Program-made: the position numbers and the translations under genes
Notes under the pieces: generated by a model
What the model was told of the DNA's origin: nothing
Databases searched by the model: none
Seen by the model: the letters and a program-made list of their open reading frames with translations, nothing else
Assembly (NCBI GenBank): GCA_030263715.1
Contig: SZPM01000017.1
Location: forward strand, 1 to 55,620
Reading direction: 5' to 3'
Source of the DNA: ATM1 sp003577165
GTDB taxonomy: Bacteria; Armatimonadota; Fimbriimonadia; Fimbriimonadales; ATM1
DNA length: 55,620 nt
Part shown: piece by piece, positions 43,320 through 52,297 of the stretch
How the letters are laid out: the number at the start of each line of letters is the position of its first letter
Position numbering within the stretch: position 1 is the stretch's first letter

Positions 43320-45896
43320 TTGCTGGCAAAACGTTGGGCGCCACTCATCGTGTTGGTGGCCGCGGGGGCGCACGCCCGCGCCGGTCAAGACGTCCTTTCG
43401 TGGGTTAACGACCAGATCCTCAAGAAGATCAACATCAGCGGCAGCCAGGTCTTCGGGTTCCATCTGCACGAGGTCGAGGGCGACCGGACCACTTTCAACG
43501 AGTCGCTCTACTACGGCGATGGAGACGAGCAGTTTACGGATCGCCGCAGCCTCCAGCTAAATGGCACCAAGTTGTTCGGTGGCTTCTACTTCGACGTCAC
43601 CATGAACAACTATGGGTTCTCTCGTCCCGGGGATCAGCGCACTTTAGTCGGATACGAGCGCGGTTGGCTCAAAGTCGAGGGGGGGGACATCAACGCGTCC
43701 CTGCTGAACTCCAACGAGTTAGTTCGATTCAGTCGGCTCATGCGCGGCGCGCAAGTTCAGGTGAAGGCAGGCCGCTTTGCCTTGCGCGCGCTGCACTCCG
43801 AAATTCGCGCGCAGGCAAGAACGATTTCGATCACTGGAACCAACAGCCCGGGTCCCTACTTCCTGCAGGCCGGCAACATCGTGGACGGCTCAGTGCGAGT
43901 TCAACTGGACGGCGTGGAAATGGTGCTGGGTCAAGACTACACGCTTGATCCGTACGCGGGCACCATCACCTTCCTCGAACGCACGATCACGCCGGCGCAA
44001 ACTATTGTCGTCACCTACGAGACGATCGGCCTGAACCAAGCGTCGGGCACAGTGACCGGAGGAGGGCTGTCCTACCAGATCTTGCCGGGCGTGTCGATCG
44101 GCCTAACGCACATCCAACAGGCGCCTCTCGACGGCGGAGGTTTGCGCGAGATCACCGAGCTCTTTCAAGGTTTCGGTGCGCCGAATACGCCGTACTTCCT
44201 GCAGTACCCTCCTTTGCGTGACCGACCGATCCGCGTGACGGTGGATGGAGTCCTTCAAGTCGAAGGCGTTGACTACTACTTCGATCCAGTCAATCCAATC
44301 GTCTTCTACTTCACTCGGTTCATGCCTCGCGAGGTGACGATTCGAGTCACTTACACGCCGACGCCTGAACCGGGCTCGTTCGGCAACGGCAAGCGCCAGG
44401 TGACGGGCGTTGACGTGCAGTGGAAGATTGGGGGCCAAGGTTCTTTGTCGTTCGCCACGGCCAAGAGCAGGCTCGATGCGCCGCTCGGTGCCGAAACCGG
44501 TGAGGCGATGGCGGCACGATTCGATTACACCTACGGCAGAGCGAGAATCCAGAGCCGGTGGAGGAGCATTCCATCCAGTTACATTGGGATCGAGTCGACG
44601 GGTTTCAGTCGAAACGAGAAGGGAGTGGACCTCACTCTGCGATACGACGCAGGGAGGGGTTACAACCTTGAGCTGTTCGGGTCGGATTATCGGATTGGCA
44701 CGCCTTCGTTCCAAGGCGGCGGCATCTCGACGATTTCAGGGCGAACGAGAGACGTCCGGTTCTCAGCGTCCTATGAACCGGATGAGACGAAGAGCGCTTA
44801 TCTGACGGCCTGGAACTCCGACGGCGAATATCAAGGAATTCCCAACGAGAAATTCGAAGTCAACGCGGGCTACCGACATCGAGCGAAGCGCTGGACGCTC
44901 GACGCGGGCCTCGTCCACACGGACGCGAAGTCGGCCAAATTCGCCACCGGAGGAGAACTGATCCCGACGTCGGCCGTCATCAACGGAGCCCGCGTCTCCG
45001 GAACCTACAGGGCCAGCGACGCCCTGCACTTCACATCACGGATCGGATTCAACCAGATCGAATCCGATGGCAAATCGAGCGAAGGCATGGACCTTTCGTT
45101 TACCGGCGTCTGGGAGGCGTCGGAGAAACTCAGCCTCGACCTGACGCTTGCGGACACGAACAGCGGAGGAATCACCTCTCTCGCAAACTTCACCGGCGGC
45201 AACGGTTTCGGATACGGCGGCAACGGGTTCAGCGGCGGAGGGTTCAATTACGGCGGCTCGTTCATCGGCACGCGGTCAAAGATCGCGCAGATCCACGCCT
45301 CTTGGAGGCCCTCCGACGAGTTCTCGATCGACGCCTTCTTGGGGCACTCGCGGGCCGAGGGCGACAACCTGACAAACTCGATCGCCAACCGAATCGGACT
45401 GACGGCGAGTTGGCGGCCTTCCAACGACACCTCGCTGTACGCTTCGGTGGACCGGACGGAGGTGGAGTTGGTGGACGGCGGCGGCAAGAGCACCTCGACC
45501 TCCATGAGCGTTTCCGCCGACCAGAAGTTCGGGAAGCGGCTTTCGGCCGGCGCCTACTTCACACTCACGTCCTTCGGCGGTGCGGGCGTGAGCGGCTTCG
45601 ACCAGACGATCGCGTCCTTCGACGCAAACCTCCGCTACGTCCTGGCTGCACGGCAGAGCATTTTCGCTCGCGGAGGATTCAGTTCGACCGACGGCTACCG
45701 CGCCGACGAGCAGATCTCATTCGGCCTGGGCTACACCTACGAACTCCTCCCCGGCGTGAACCTGGACGCGACTTACTGGATTAGAAGGCGGGAGGGACTG
45801 GACATCCTGACCGGTCAGAACAGTTTCCGAAGCAGCAGCCTCGACATCGAACTTCGAATTGACTTCGCAAGTCTCCGAAATCGCCAAGGGCCGTAG
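43320..45896 (+). CDS. Outer-membrane beta-barrel protein with duplicated surface module
   Basis: 858 residues from TTG 43320 (AAGGCGAG just before). Signal peptide residues 1-21 (APLIVLVAAGAHARA). Two related modules of about 56 residues lie at 179-234 and 291-346. Both run PYFLQ, then a V-x-V-x-(L/V)DGV strand, a G-(Q/V)-DY turn, a DP pair and a closing (I/V)TY strand, resembling the repeated 'DG..L..G.DY' units of large secreted surface proteins such as SprA. From about 355 to the end, alternating aromatic/polar strands, with an Asn/Gly/Phe loop near 620-640, read as a beta-barrel of 14 or more strands. Immediately downstream of csaB. Ligand or cargo unknown. Confidence 0.75.
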   Translation: MLAKRWAPLIVLVAAGAHARAGQDVLSWVNDQILKKINISGSQVFGFHLHEVEGDRTTFNESLYYGDGDEQFTDRRSLQLNGTKLFGGFYFDVTMNNYGFSRPGDQRTLVGYERGWLKVEGGDINASLLNSNELVRFSRLMRGAQVQVKAGRFALRALHSEIRAQARTISITGTNSPGPYFLQAGNIVDGSVRVQLDGVEMVLGQDYTLDPYAGTITFLERTITPAQTIVVTYETIGLNQASGTVTGGGLSYQILPGVSIGLTHIQQAPLDGGGLREITELFQGFGAPNTPYFLQYPPLRDRPIRVTVDGVLQVEGVDYYFDPVNPIVFYFTRFMPREVTIRVTYTPTPEPGSFGNGKRQVTGVDVQWKIGGQGSLSFATAKSRLDAPLGAETGEAMAARFDYTYGRARIQSRWRSIPSSYIGIESTGFSRNEKGVDLTLRYDAGRGYNLELFGSDYRIGTPSFQGGGISTISGRTRDVRFSASYEPDETKSAYLTAWNSDGEYQGIPNEKFEVNAGYRHRAKRWTLDAGLVHTDAKSAKFATGGELIPTSAVINGARVSGTYRASDALHFTSRIGFNQIESDGKSSEGMDLSFTGVWEASEKLSLDLTLADTNSGGITSLANFTGGNGFGYGGNGFSGGGFNYGGSFIGTRSKIAQIHASWRPSDEFSIDAFLGHSRAEGDNLTNSIANRIGLTASWRPSNDTSLYASVDRTEVELVDGGGKSTSTSMSVSADQKFGKRLSAGAYFTLTSFGGAGVSGFDQTIASFDANLRYVLAARQSIFARGGFSSTDGYRADEQISFGLGYTYELLPGVNLDATYWIRRREGLDILTGQNSFRSSSLDIELRIDFASLRNRQGP

Positions 45897-45936
45897 GCGT
45901 CCAACTGCTGACTTGGCATTACTGAAAGGAATCGCA

Positions 45937-47223
45937 ATGAAGCGAATACTGACACTCTTGCTCCTCACTCCCATTATCGTTGCCGGGTGCGTGCCGCAGG
46001 AATTCATAGGCGAAATCTCCGGCACAGTTACCGACATCAACGGCAACGCCGTTCGCGACGCGGACATCTACGCGGACGGATCGTTCTCCACGACGTCATC
46101 TCCTGTCGGGACTTTCGTCATACGCGACGCGACCGAGGGGCTGACCGTCGTTCAGGCGCGCCTGACCGTCGACGGGGTCAGTTATCGCGGCACGAATCGC
46201 GCCTATGTGTACGCGCAGGAGCGCACCAACAGCGTCAACATCGTGGTCGCCCGCGTGAATCAACTGGGCCACGTTCAGGGGATCGTTCAAGATCAGTTCG
46301 GACGATCGCTCGAGGGCGTGCGCGTGTTCGCCGGGGGGCCGCTCGGCTCGTGGATGGATATCACGGATTCGAACGGCGCATATCGGATCGACGACCTCGT
46401 TGCAGGCTACTCGTACACGATGACCGCGTCGGGACGAGGCTACGAGAACGACACCACCAACTTCACCGCAAATGCGGGCCAAACCGGAACGGTCAACTTC
46501 TTCCTGCGAAACTCATCGAACGAACAGCAGAATGGGGTCGAGAACCTAACGGCGGTTGCGTGGACGTCTCCCGTCGACGCGACGAGGAGTCGGGAGTCGG
46601 CGAGGGCCTACGAAGCGATCAAGAACCACATTAACCCCGAACGGGAAGAGAGAACGTCGCACACGCGAGCCGATCCGGCCGTCACCCATCTCGAGATCGA
46701 TCTCTTCTGGGATTATGAGTTCTACAACGAACTCTTAGGCTACGGCATCTATCGTGGCACGAGTCCAGCGAACGTTCAGCCGCTCGAAGTGCTGCGCGAC
46801 CCGCTTGCGAATTTCTATTCGGACATCAGCGATCAACTGTTGGAGAATCAGCGCTTCTACTACGTCGTTACGCGGCTCAACACGGACTTCCCGAACCAAT
46901 CGGGTTCCGAGAGTCCGCCGAGCGCGACGGTTTCTGCAGTTCCTCTCGACGACATGATCCTCAACAACGTGTCGTATGCGCCGCTCACATTCCGCTGGCA
47001 ACCGCTGTTCAATGCGACGAGTTACACCGTGTACTTGTACTACGACTTCCCCGACTTTCAAGTGGATCCGATTTGGGTCAGCGCGCCCACGCCCTCGACG
47101 TTTTACGTGTACAACGGCGCGCCGCTCGACCCGGGGCATCGGTACTGGTATGTCGTCGTGGGAAGCGGCTTCGGCGGCTTCAGCCACTCGATCAGCCAGA
47201 TCGACAGTTTCGTCGCTCCGTGA
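45937..47223 (+). CDS. Lipoprotein with carboxypeptidase-regulatory-like and fibronectin-like domains
   Basis: 428 residues from ATG 45937, with AAAGGA six bases upstream. Signal and lipobox: LTLLLLTPIIVAGC. Two CarboxypepD-reg-like beta-sandwiches follow, one starting GEISGTVTDINGNAVRDADIY and the second GHVQGIVQDQFGRSLEGVRVF (landmarks about residues 27 and 115). The C-terminal half has two fibronectin-type-III-like stretches ('FYNELLGYGIYRG' and 'SYTVYLYY'). No enzyme signature. It lies 40 bases after the beta-barrel gene; probable outer-membrane-associated partner. Confidence 0.8.
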   Translation: MKRILTLLLLTPIIVAGCVPQEFIGEISGTVTDINGNAVRDADIYADGSFSTTSSPVGTFVIRDATEGLTVVQARLTVDGVSYRGTNRAYVYAQERTNSVNIVVARVNQLGHVQGIVQDQFGRSLEGVRVFAGGPLGSWMDITDSNGAYRIDDLVAGYSYTMTASGRGYENDTTNFTANAGQTGTVNFFLRNSSNEQQNGVENLTAVAWTSPVDATRSRESARAYEAIKNHINPEREERTSHTRADPAVTHLEIDLFWDYEFYNELLGYGIYRGTSPANVQPLEVLRDPLANFYSDISDQLLENQRFYYVVTRLNTDFPNQSGSESPPSATVSAVPLDDMILNNVSYAPLTFRWQPLFNATSYTVYLYYDFPDFQVDPIWVSAPTPSTFYVYNGAPLDPGHRYWYVVVGSGFGGFSHSISQIDSFVAP

Positions 47224-47338
47224 GGATCGTTTGACCGTAACCGGCGTAGAACGGTGAACGTTCAAGGATTGAAGTCACACAAATTTTCCAGGCGTGCGCT
47301 CGGGCAGGCGAGTCCGAGGCAGAAGGAAGGGTAACGAT

Positions 47339-48808
47339 ATGAACATCACACGATTCGCCGCGATCAGCGGCACCTTCGCGGCTGCAGCCGTGGCGCTCAC
47401 AAGCCTCTTCCCAGGGGGCGCCGGCTCTCAAGGCTGGGATCCCCTGCCTTCGGTTAAACCCAAGGCTCCCTCCCAGAGGCCGATGACGACGACGGAGAGG
47501 GTGGACTACCTCCAGGCCATTCAGCGGACGGCGCAAATGGTGTCTGATCCCGCTGCGCAGTCCCTCGCGCGAAGATTCGGCCTCCATGTGCTCAACGTAA
47601 CGTGGGAGGACACGGGCCGGTACAAGAACTCGGCCGTCGGTCCGAACATCAGCGACATGACCATTCAGGTCGGAGCGCAGAACCCCGAGACCGGTCAGTT
47701 CGAGGTGACTTGCATGCCGGTCATTCGGCATCCCAACTTTTCCGACGTGACCGGCGACATTGATCCGCGGTTCTTCACTCTGCTCGTCGGTAACCAAAAG
47801 GGCGAACCCCTTCGCAGAGTTTCGCTGTACGACTTCCTTGCCGAGCCGACGCGATACCTCACGAATCCAAACTCGTGGCTGGGTCGAAACAAGACGCTGC
47901 TTGCTGCGCGAGACACGCACGTTCTCGTGAGCGCGCAGGCTTGCTTTCTGCCGGTTCCTGCTCGCGGCATCGCGACCTTCAACCCCGTCATCTTCAACTA
48001 CCAGTCCTATTCAGGCGACCCGGCTGTTCTGACGATCCTCGCAACTCGCGAGGGAACGAGCGTGACGGTCATCGACAACAAGCGCGATGCGTTCTCGACC
48101 GGATCGGTCTGGGGCCAGCGTCTCTTCCATAACGCCGACGGCCACCGAACGAGCCTGACGGGGCAGAGGCTGAGCGACTTCATCGCCGACTCCGGCGGTG
48201 ATCCGCGCACGGATGCTTCGGACCCGAGGTACGCCGGAGTGAACATGGTGCTCTTGATTCAAGTCCCCTTGAAGCAGAAGCGGCCGGCGCGACCCGAATC
48301 TGCGCCAGGGGCCATCGGCGGAGGAGGATTCGGCGCAGTGGGGGCCGAGGCGAAGTCCATGGACAGGGCTGGGAGCGATGTCGAGACCGCCGTGATCGGC
48401 CACGGCGAGATCGAAGGGCCGTTCACAGAGATCGACAACCTGCCGATCGAGCGCGATCCGAATTTCCCGATCCGCGTCACCGTTCAGTTCTACAAGGCTA
48501 CGTCGAACGGAGTCGTGAGCGAGCAGGACGTCAAGTCCATTCGCGAGCAGATCGATCGCGTGTATTCGATGGCCGACTATGTTGGAAGCCTCGTGACAGC
48601 CGGCTACACAGGCCGGCCCACTGAGTACGTCGGAATGAAGGTCCAACCCCGCGACTGGTGGGACCAGTTCTGGCGCCGACATGAGATGAACACCGGAGAC
48701 ACTCGAGAAGAGGCGATCGCCAAACTGATCCGGCTCCTCGGAAAGAACTACCAGGAGCGCCCGGTCTGCGACCTGTACCTTCGAGACCTCCTCACTCGAA
48801 AGCAGTAG
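47339..48808 (+). CDS. Secreted protein of unknown family
   Basis: 489 residues; GGAAGG lies about nine bases before ATG 47339. Signal peptide residues 1-30 (ISGTFAAAAVALTSLFPGGAGS). The mature part has no repeats or known motifs. It includes a Gly/Ala-rich linker around residues 315-330 (GAIGGGGFGAVGAEA) and ends in a charged helical region with 'DWWDQFWRRHEMN'. It is probably exported to the periplasm or outer leaflet. It belongs to the same plus-strand envelope cluster but has a 115-base gap from the preceding gene and its own ribosome site. Confidence 0.65.
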   Translation: MNITRFAAISGTFAAAAVALTSLFPGGAGSQGWDPLPSVKPKAPSQRPMTTTERVDYLQAIQRTAQMVSDPAAQSLARRFGLHVLNVTWEDTGRYKNSAVGPNISDMTIQVGAQNPETGQFEVTCMPVIRHPNFSDVTGDIDPRFFTLLVGNQKGEPLRRVSLYDFLAEPTRYLTNPNSWLGRNKTLLAARDTHVLVSAQACFLPVPARGIATFNPVIFNYQSYSGDPAVLTILATREGTSVTVIDNKRDAFSTGSVWGQRLFHNADGHRTSLTGQRLSDFIADSGGDPRTDASDPRYAGVNMVLLIQVPLKQKRPARPESAPGAIGGGGFGAVGAEAKSMDRAGSDVETAVIGHGEIEGPFTEIDNLPIERDPNFPIRVTVQFYKATSNGVVSEQDVKSIREQIDRVYSMADYVGSLVTAGYTGRPTEYVGMKVQPRDWWDQFWRRHEMNTGDTREEAIAKLIRLLGKNYQERPVCDLYLRDLLTRKQ

Positions 48809-48829
48809 TTACCGTCGCAGCGGACTTGA

Positions 48830-48865
48830 GCCCCACCGATTGCAGGACCCTGTAACCGGTGGGGC
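48830..48865 (+). terminator. Long hairpin between two secreted-protein genes
   Basis: A 9-bp perfect stem GCCCCACCG/CGGTGGGGC encloses an 18-base loop that can form an inner CAGG/CCTG stem. It starts about 22 bases after the upstream stop. There is no T tract, so terminator or leader structure is undecided. Confidence 0.4.
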
Positions 48866-48886
48866 AGGGCGGCCGTATGCACGACC

Positions 48887-49375
48887 ATGAAGGCAATCGT
48901 TGCTCTTTCTGCCTTGTTTTGTCTCGTTGCCGGCTCCTCTGCGCAGAACCAGCCTGCGGACAACTCCAAGATCGCATTTCTGGCAGCCGAGTGGGTTGGG
49001 AAGGTTGCGTTCCGCGACGAGGGTGAATCCTCGGCCAGCATCACCGGCTCGAACTACCTGCGAGGACGGTTCATCCGCCTGGATCTGAAGTTCGAATCCG
49101 AGAGGATGGGCAAGATCGAGGGGATGGCGATGCTGTCGACTGGGGAGGATGGAGTAATCCGAGGATACTTCTTCATCTCTGAGGAGCCCGATCCACTGGT
49201 GGCGCGAGGACAGTTGAAGGACAAGAAACTCACGTTCGTGGGCACTCCGCTCGAGGGCGATGGTGAGGTTCAGATCACCTTCACCATTACGTCTCCCGAA
49301 GCGTTCACCTTCGAGATCCTCGCCGACGGCGCGGAGATGTTACGGGGATCGTTTACGAAGAAGAAGACAAGTTAG
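48887..49375 (+). CDS. Small secreted lipocalin-like protein
   Basis: 162 residues. Signal peptide residues 1-19 (IVALSALFCLVAGSSA). The mature domain is almost wholly beta-strand: 'AEWVGKVAFRDEG', 'RLDLKFESERMGKIEGM', 'IRGYFFISEE' and 'EVQITFTITSPEAFTFEI'. This resembles DUF1579/lipocalin-fold barrels of about 140 residues. No ligand-binding residues can be named. A cluster of hairpins begins at its stop codon. Confidence 0.6.
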   Translation: MKAIVALSALFCLVAGSSAQNQPADNSKIAFLAAEWVGKVAFRDEGESSASITGSNYLRGRFIRLDLKFESERMGKIEGMAMLSTGEDGVIRGYFFISEEPDPLVARGQLKDKKLTFVGTPLEGDGEVQITFTITSPEAFTFEILADGAEMLRGSFTKKKTS

Positions 49376-49484
49376 GGGGCAAGTCCCCCTTCCGGGCGGC
49401 CTCGGTCGGGACTGAGGCCGCCGGGCCCGCCGCCACCTTCTGGCGGTAGCATCTGCGGCCGAGCGGGAGAACCGCTTCGGCCGC
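49375..49484 (+). other. Array of four hairpins in a 154-base spacer
   Basis: In order: GGGGG/CCCCC (49375-49389), GCGGCCTC/GAGGCCGC (49396-49421), CCGCCA/TGGCGG (49430-49446), and GCGGCCGA-GCGG paired with CCGC-TTCGGCCGC with one bulge (49455-49484). They lie after the lipocalin-like gene and before the 921-residue gene. Serial terminators or a structured leader are both possible. Confidence 0.5.
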
Positions 49485-49529
49485 GCGCACGTCTATCCTC
49501 TGACTGCACGGTCAGCCCCGAACTCATCT

Positions 49530-52295
49530 ATGCTCGTACTAGCCGCAGCCCTCGTCATCGGCGCAGCGCCGGCGCCTACCGTTCGACAGGACTACCATTC
49601 GGCGTGGACGCTCGACTTCGGTACCACGCAGGCTACGCCGTCTGCCGTGACCCAAGTCCTCAAGCCGAAAGCGGCCGACTACTATGAGGCGCTCGACCAA
49701 TCCGTGTCGGCGTACTGGCAGGCCCGCCGCGACCTCGGGCTTGTACAGCCAGGAGAACGGTTCATTGCACCGCGCGCCGTGGTCGTTCGATCCTCAGGGA
49801 GCAGTTCCTACTCGGTTCGCTCCCAGGGCGGAGCGCTGACCCTCGAGTTCCCGGCCGAGGGAAACGACCCCGGGCCCTTCACTCCCGAATATCGCCAACT
49901 GCTGATTGACACCTTCGCCGCAGCAAAACCCACGATGGACGTGCTGTTCGGCCAGCCGTTTCAGGGCGGGACGCTCCGCGTCTACAACATGGACAACGCG
50001 ATTGGCGACCGGGACGCGGTTGCGGGAGGCCTGTATCTCACCGACGACGGCAGCGGCGTGCCCGCGATTTGGTTCCCTGTGTATCTCGCCAACGAAACTG
50101 CGGTCGTCAACTTCATCCACTGCCTCTTCTTGGCGTACCTCGGGCCAGCGATCTTCGATTACGACGCCTGGGCCGAGGGCTTTGCGCGCGCCGCCACGAT
50201 GCGAACGGTGCTTGCCGGGGCTTTGCCTTCTGGATTGGACCCGGACATCGTCCAGTCGGTCATCCTGAACTCCTACGACTCAAGCGGACATTACAGTTGG
50301 CACAACCAACCAGCGCTCGCCAACAGCTCGTTCATCGCCCCAAACTTGCGCCCGATCCCGCTTCCGGTGGGGGGGTCGTTGGGCGGACTCTTCTTGATGC
50401 GCTATAGGATGGCGGGCACGGCGTGGGCGAAAGTGATTACCGAATACCCAGCCTTCTTCTCGACGTTCTTGGCTTCTTACTATCAGGACACGTCGATTCG
50501 AGGAAACATCCCTGCGCTTTCGACGCTCGCGCAGAGCACGATGAACTCGCTCGGAGGGCCGGGCTCGACCATCGAGGGAAGGACCTTCGCGTCTTGGTAT
50601 CGCCGGCAGTACGTCTTGGACGTCAAGGTCGCGCGGGGAAGAAAGACGTTTGTGGAGTCCATTCCGATCACCGTCGGTCTCGGAGGCGAAGACTTCGGGG
50701 TCTTTGCGTTCTGGCTCAGTTACTTCGAGACCCTCTCCGGCGGAAACGAGACGCTTCTGCAGGGAACTTCTTATCCGATTTATTGGGATGCGACTTTCGC
50801 GCGCATGTTCACAAGCGGTCAAGACGATCGCATGGACATCGCAGGAGGTTTTGGTTCCGTGACGCCCAACCTGCCCGATGTATTCGGCTCGGGCGCTGTG
50901 ACTCAGTGGTACAAGGCCATCGTCGACATACCGGTCGGCGACAACCTGTCGCGAGCGATCGTGCCGGCTGGCGCAGTCGCGACCGCACAGGATCCGACGA
51001 CAAAGAACTTCTATGGCACGGTCGTGGGCTTCGACGGTGCGGTCGCAGGCGGCGATCCGAACACGTCCGGAATCGTTCGCCTCACACTGCCGGGGCAGGC
51101 GCCTGTCGACGCTCCGCTCCGCAACGGAGCCTTCGGAGCGATCGTGCCCGCGCCCGGTTTGAACGCTCCGAAGCTCGCGAGAGTCGACGTCGTGCAGGTT
51201 GTGTCCGGAAACGAGACCATACTGCAAACCGAATTCGTGAACACGTGGGGAGACACGCTCGCCCTCGCGATTCAACTCGACGACGAGGGAAGTTACTTCT
51301 TACCGGGAGGATTAGCGGGGGGGGTGCAGATGGTCGGATTCGGCGCGAGGCCCTATGAAACCGATCTGGCGATTGTCCTCGGCCTTCCGGCAAACGAGAC
51401 GCTCGTGGCGCGATGGAGGCAGGATCGTCTGGCGTACGACCTCTATCCGGCTCTCTCCGGCTTTGCGCCAGGTAAGGGCTACATGATTCGCATGCCTGCA
51501 GCGGTCCCTGGCTTCTCGGTGTTCGGCCGGCTGCCGGGCGAGCAGCCGTATACGGTGCCGCTTCAGGTGGGATGGAATCAGATCGTCAATCCATTCCCGA
51601 ACGACGTGCCCACAACTTCGCTGTCCGTTCAGCGCGCCGCAGATTCGCCGAAGACGTTCAGCGAGGCGATCACGGCGGGATGGATTGACACGCAAATGTT
51701 TGAATTCATACCGGGAGCGAACGACCCGTTCAGCGGCTTGCCGGAGGGCGGCACCATGTCGCCGCTGTCGAGTTTTCCGGCAGGGAAGGCTCTTTTCGTC
51801 CGCGCTTTGGCGCCCGAAGGGGTGACGATCACTTTTCGACCGGATGTGTTTGGAGCGGCCGCAGCGCCGGGTGGGGGGGGCGTGCCTTTCGGATCCTGGA
51901 CGGCCAAACTGGTCGCGACGGGTCTCGGCGTTGAGCGAAGCGAAGTCGAATTCGGGCAGAGGATCGGAGCAAAAGACGGATACGACGTCGGGATCGACTG
52001 CGGGTTGCCTCCGGTGTGGGGCGGAGCCCTTCAAGCGATGATTCGGTCGAACGGAACCATGTACCGAGACGTGCGCCCGCACGGAATCAACAGTTGGGAT
52101 GTGAGACTTTCGGGCCTGAGGGCAGGATCCACTTACACGATTCGTTTCGAAGAGGTGATCGGCGGGATCCTCCCTTATCAACTGACGTTTACGGATCTGA
52201 CTGCGAGGCGAACACTCGAGGTAAGGAGAACGACCACATACCAATTTGTTGCGAATGCGCCGCAACGGGACTTTCGCGTGAGGTCGCGATATTAG
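49530..52295 (+). CDS. Large secreted protein of unknown family
   Basis: 921 residues from ATG 49530, without a clear ribosome site. Short signal peptide (LVLAAALVIGAAPA). The N-terminal half (about 20-430) has helical parts such as 'LIDTFAAAKPTMDVLF' and 'VVNFIHCLFLAYLG', in which the spacing resembles peptidase-like alpha domains, but I find no HExxH or other catalytic motif. The C-terminal half (about 450-921) is strand-rich with Gly-rich loops and 'GWNQIVNPFPND', reminiscent of surface carbohydrate or T9SS-adjacent modules. It is followed two bases later by a lipoprotein gene, so the two are probably co-translated. Confidence 0.6.
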   Translation: MLVLAAALVIGAAPAPTVRQDYHSAWTLDFGTTQATPSAVTQVLKPKAADYYEALDQSVSAYWQARRDLGLVQPGERFIAPRAVVVRSSGSSSYSVRSQGGALTLEFPAEGNDPGPFTPEYRQLLIDTFAAAKPTMDVLFGQPFQGGTLRVYNMDNAIGDRDAVAGGLYLTDDGSGVPAIWFPVYLANETAVVNFIHCLFLAYLGPAIFDYDAWAEGFARAATMRTVLAGALPSGLDPDIVQSVILNSYDSSGHYSWHNQPALANSSFIAPNLRPIPLPVGGSLGGLFLMRYRMAGTAWAKVITEYPAFFSTFLASYYQDTSIRGNIPALSTLAQSTMNSLGGPGSTIEGRTFASWYRRQYVLDVKVARGRKTFVESIPITVGLGGEDFGVFAFWLSYFETLSGGNETLLQGTSYPIYWDATFARMFTSGQDDRMDIAGGFGSVTPNLPDVFGSGAVTQWYKAIVDIPVGDNLSRAIVPAGAVATAQDPTTKNFYGTVVGFDGAVAGGDPNTSGIVRLTLPGQAPVDAPLRNGAFGAIVPAPGLNAPKLARVDVVQVVSGNETILQTEFVNTWGDTLALAIQLDDEGSYFLPGGLAGGVQMVGFGARPYETDLAIVLGLPANETLVARWRQDRLAYDLYPALSGFAPGKGYMIRMPAAVPGFSVFGRLPGEQPYTVPLQVGWNQIVNPFPNDVPTTSLSVQRAADSPKTFSEAITAGWIDTQMFEFIPGANDPFSGLPEGGTMSPLSSFPAGKALFVRALAPEGVTITFRPDVFGAAAAPGGGGVPFGSWTAKLVATGLGVERSEVEFGQRIGAKDGYDVGIDCGLPPVWGGALQAMIRSNGTMYRDVRPHGINSWDVRLSGLRAGSTYTIRFEEVIGGILPYQLTFTDLTARRTLEVRRTTTYQFVANAPQRDFRVRSRY

Positions 52296-52297
52296 GG

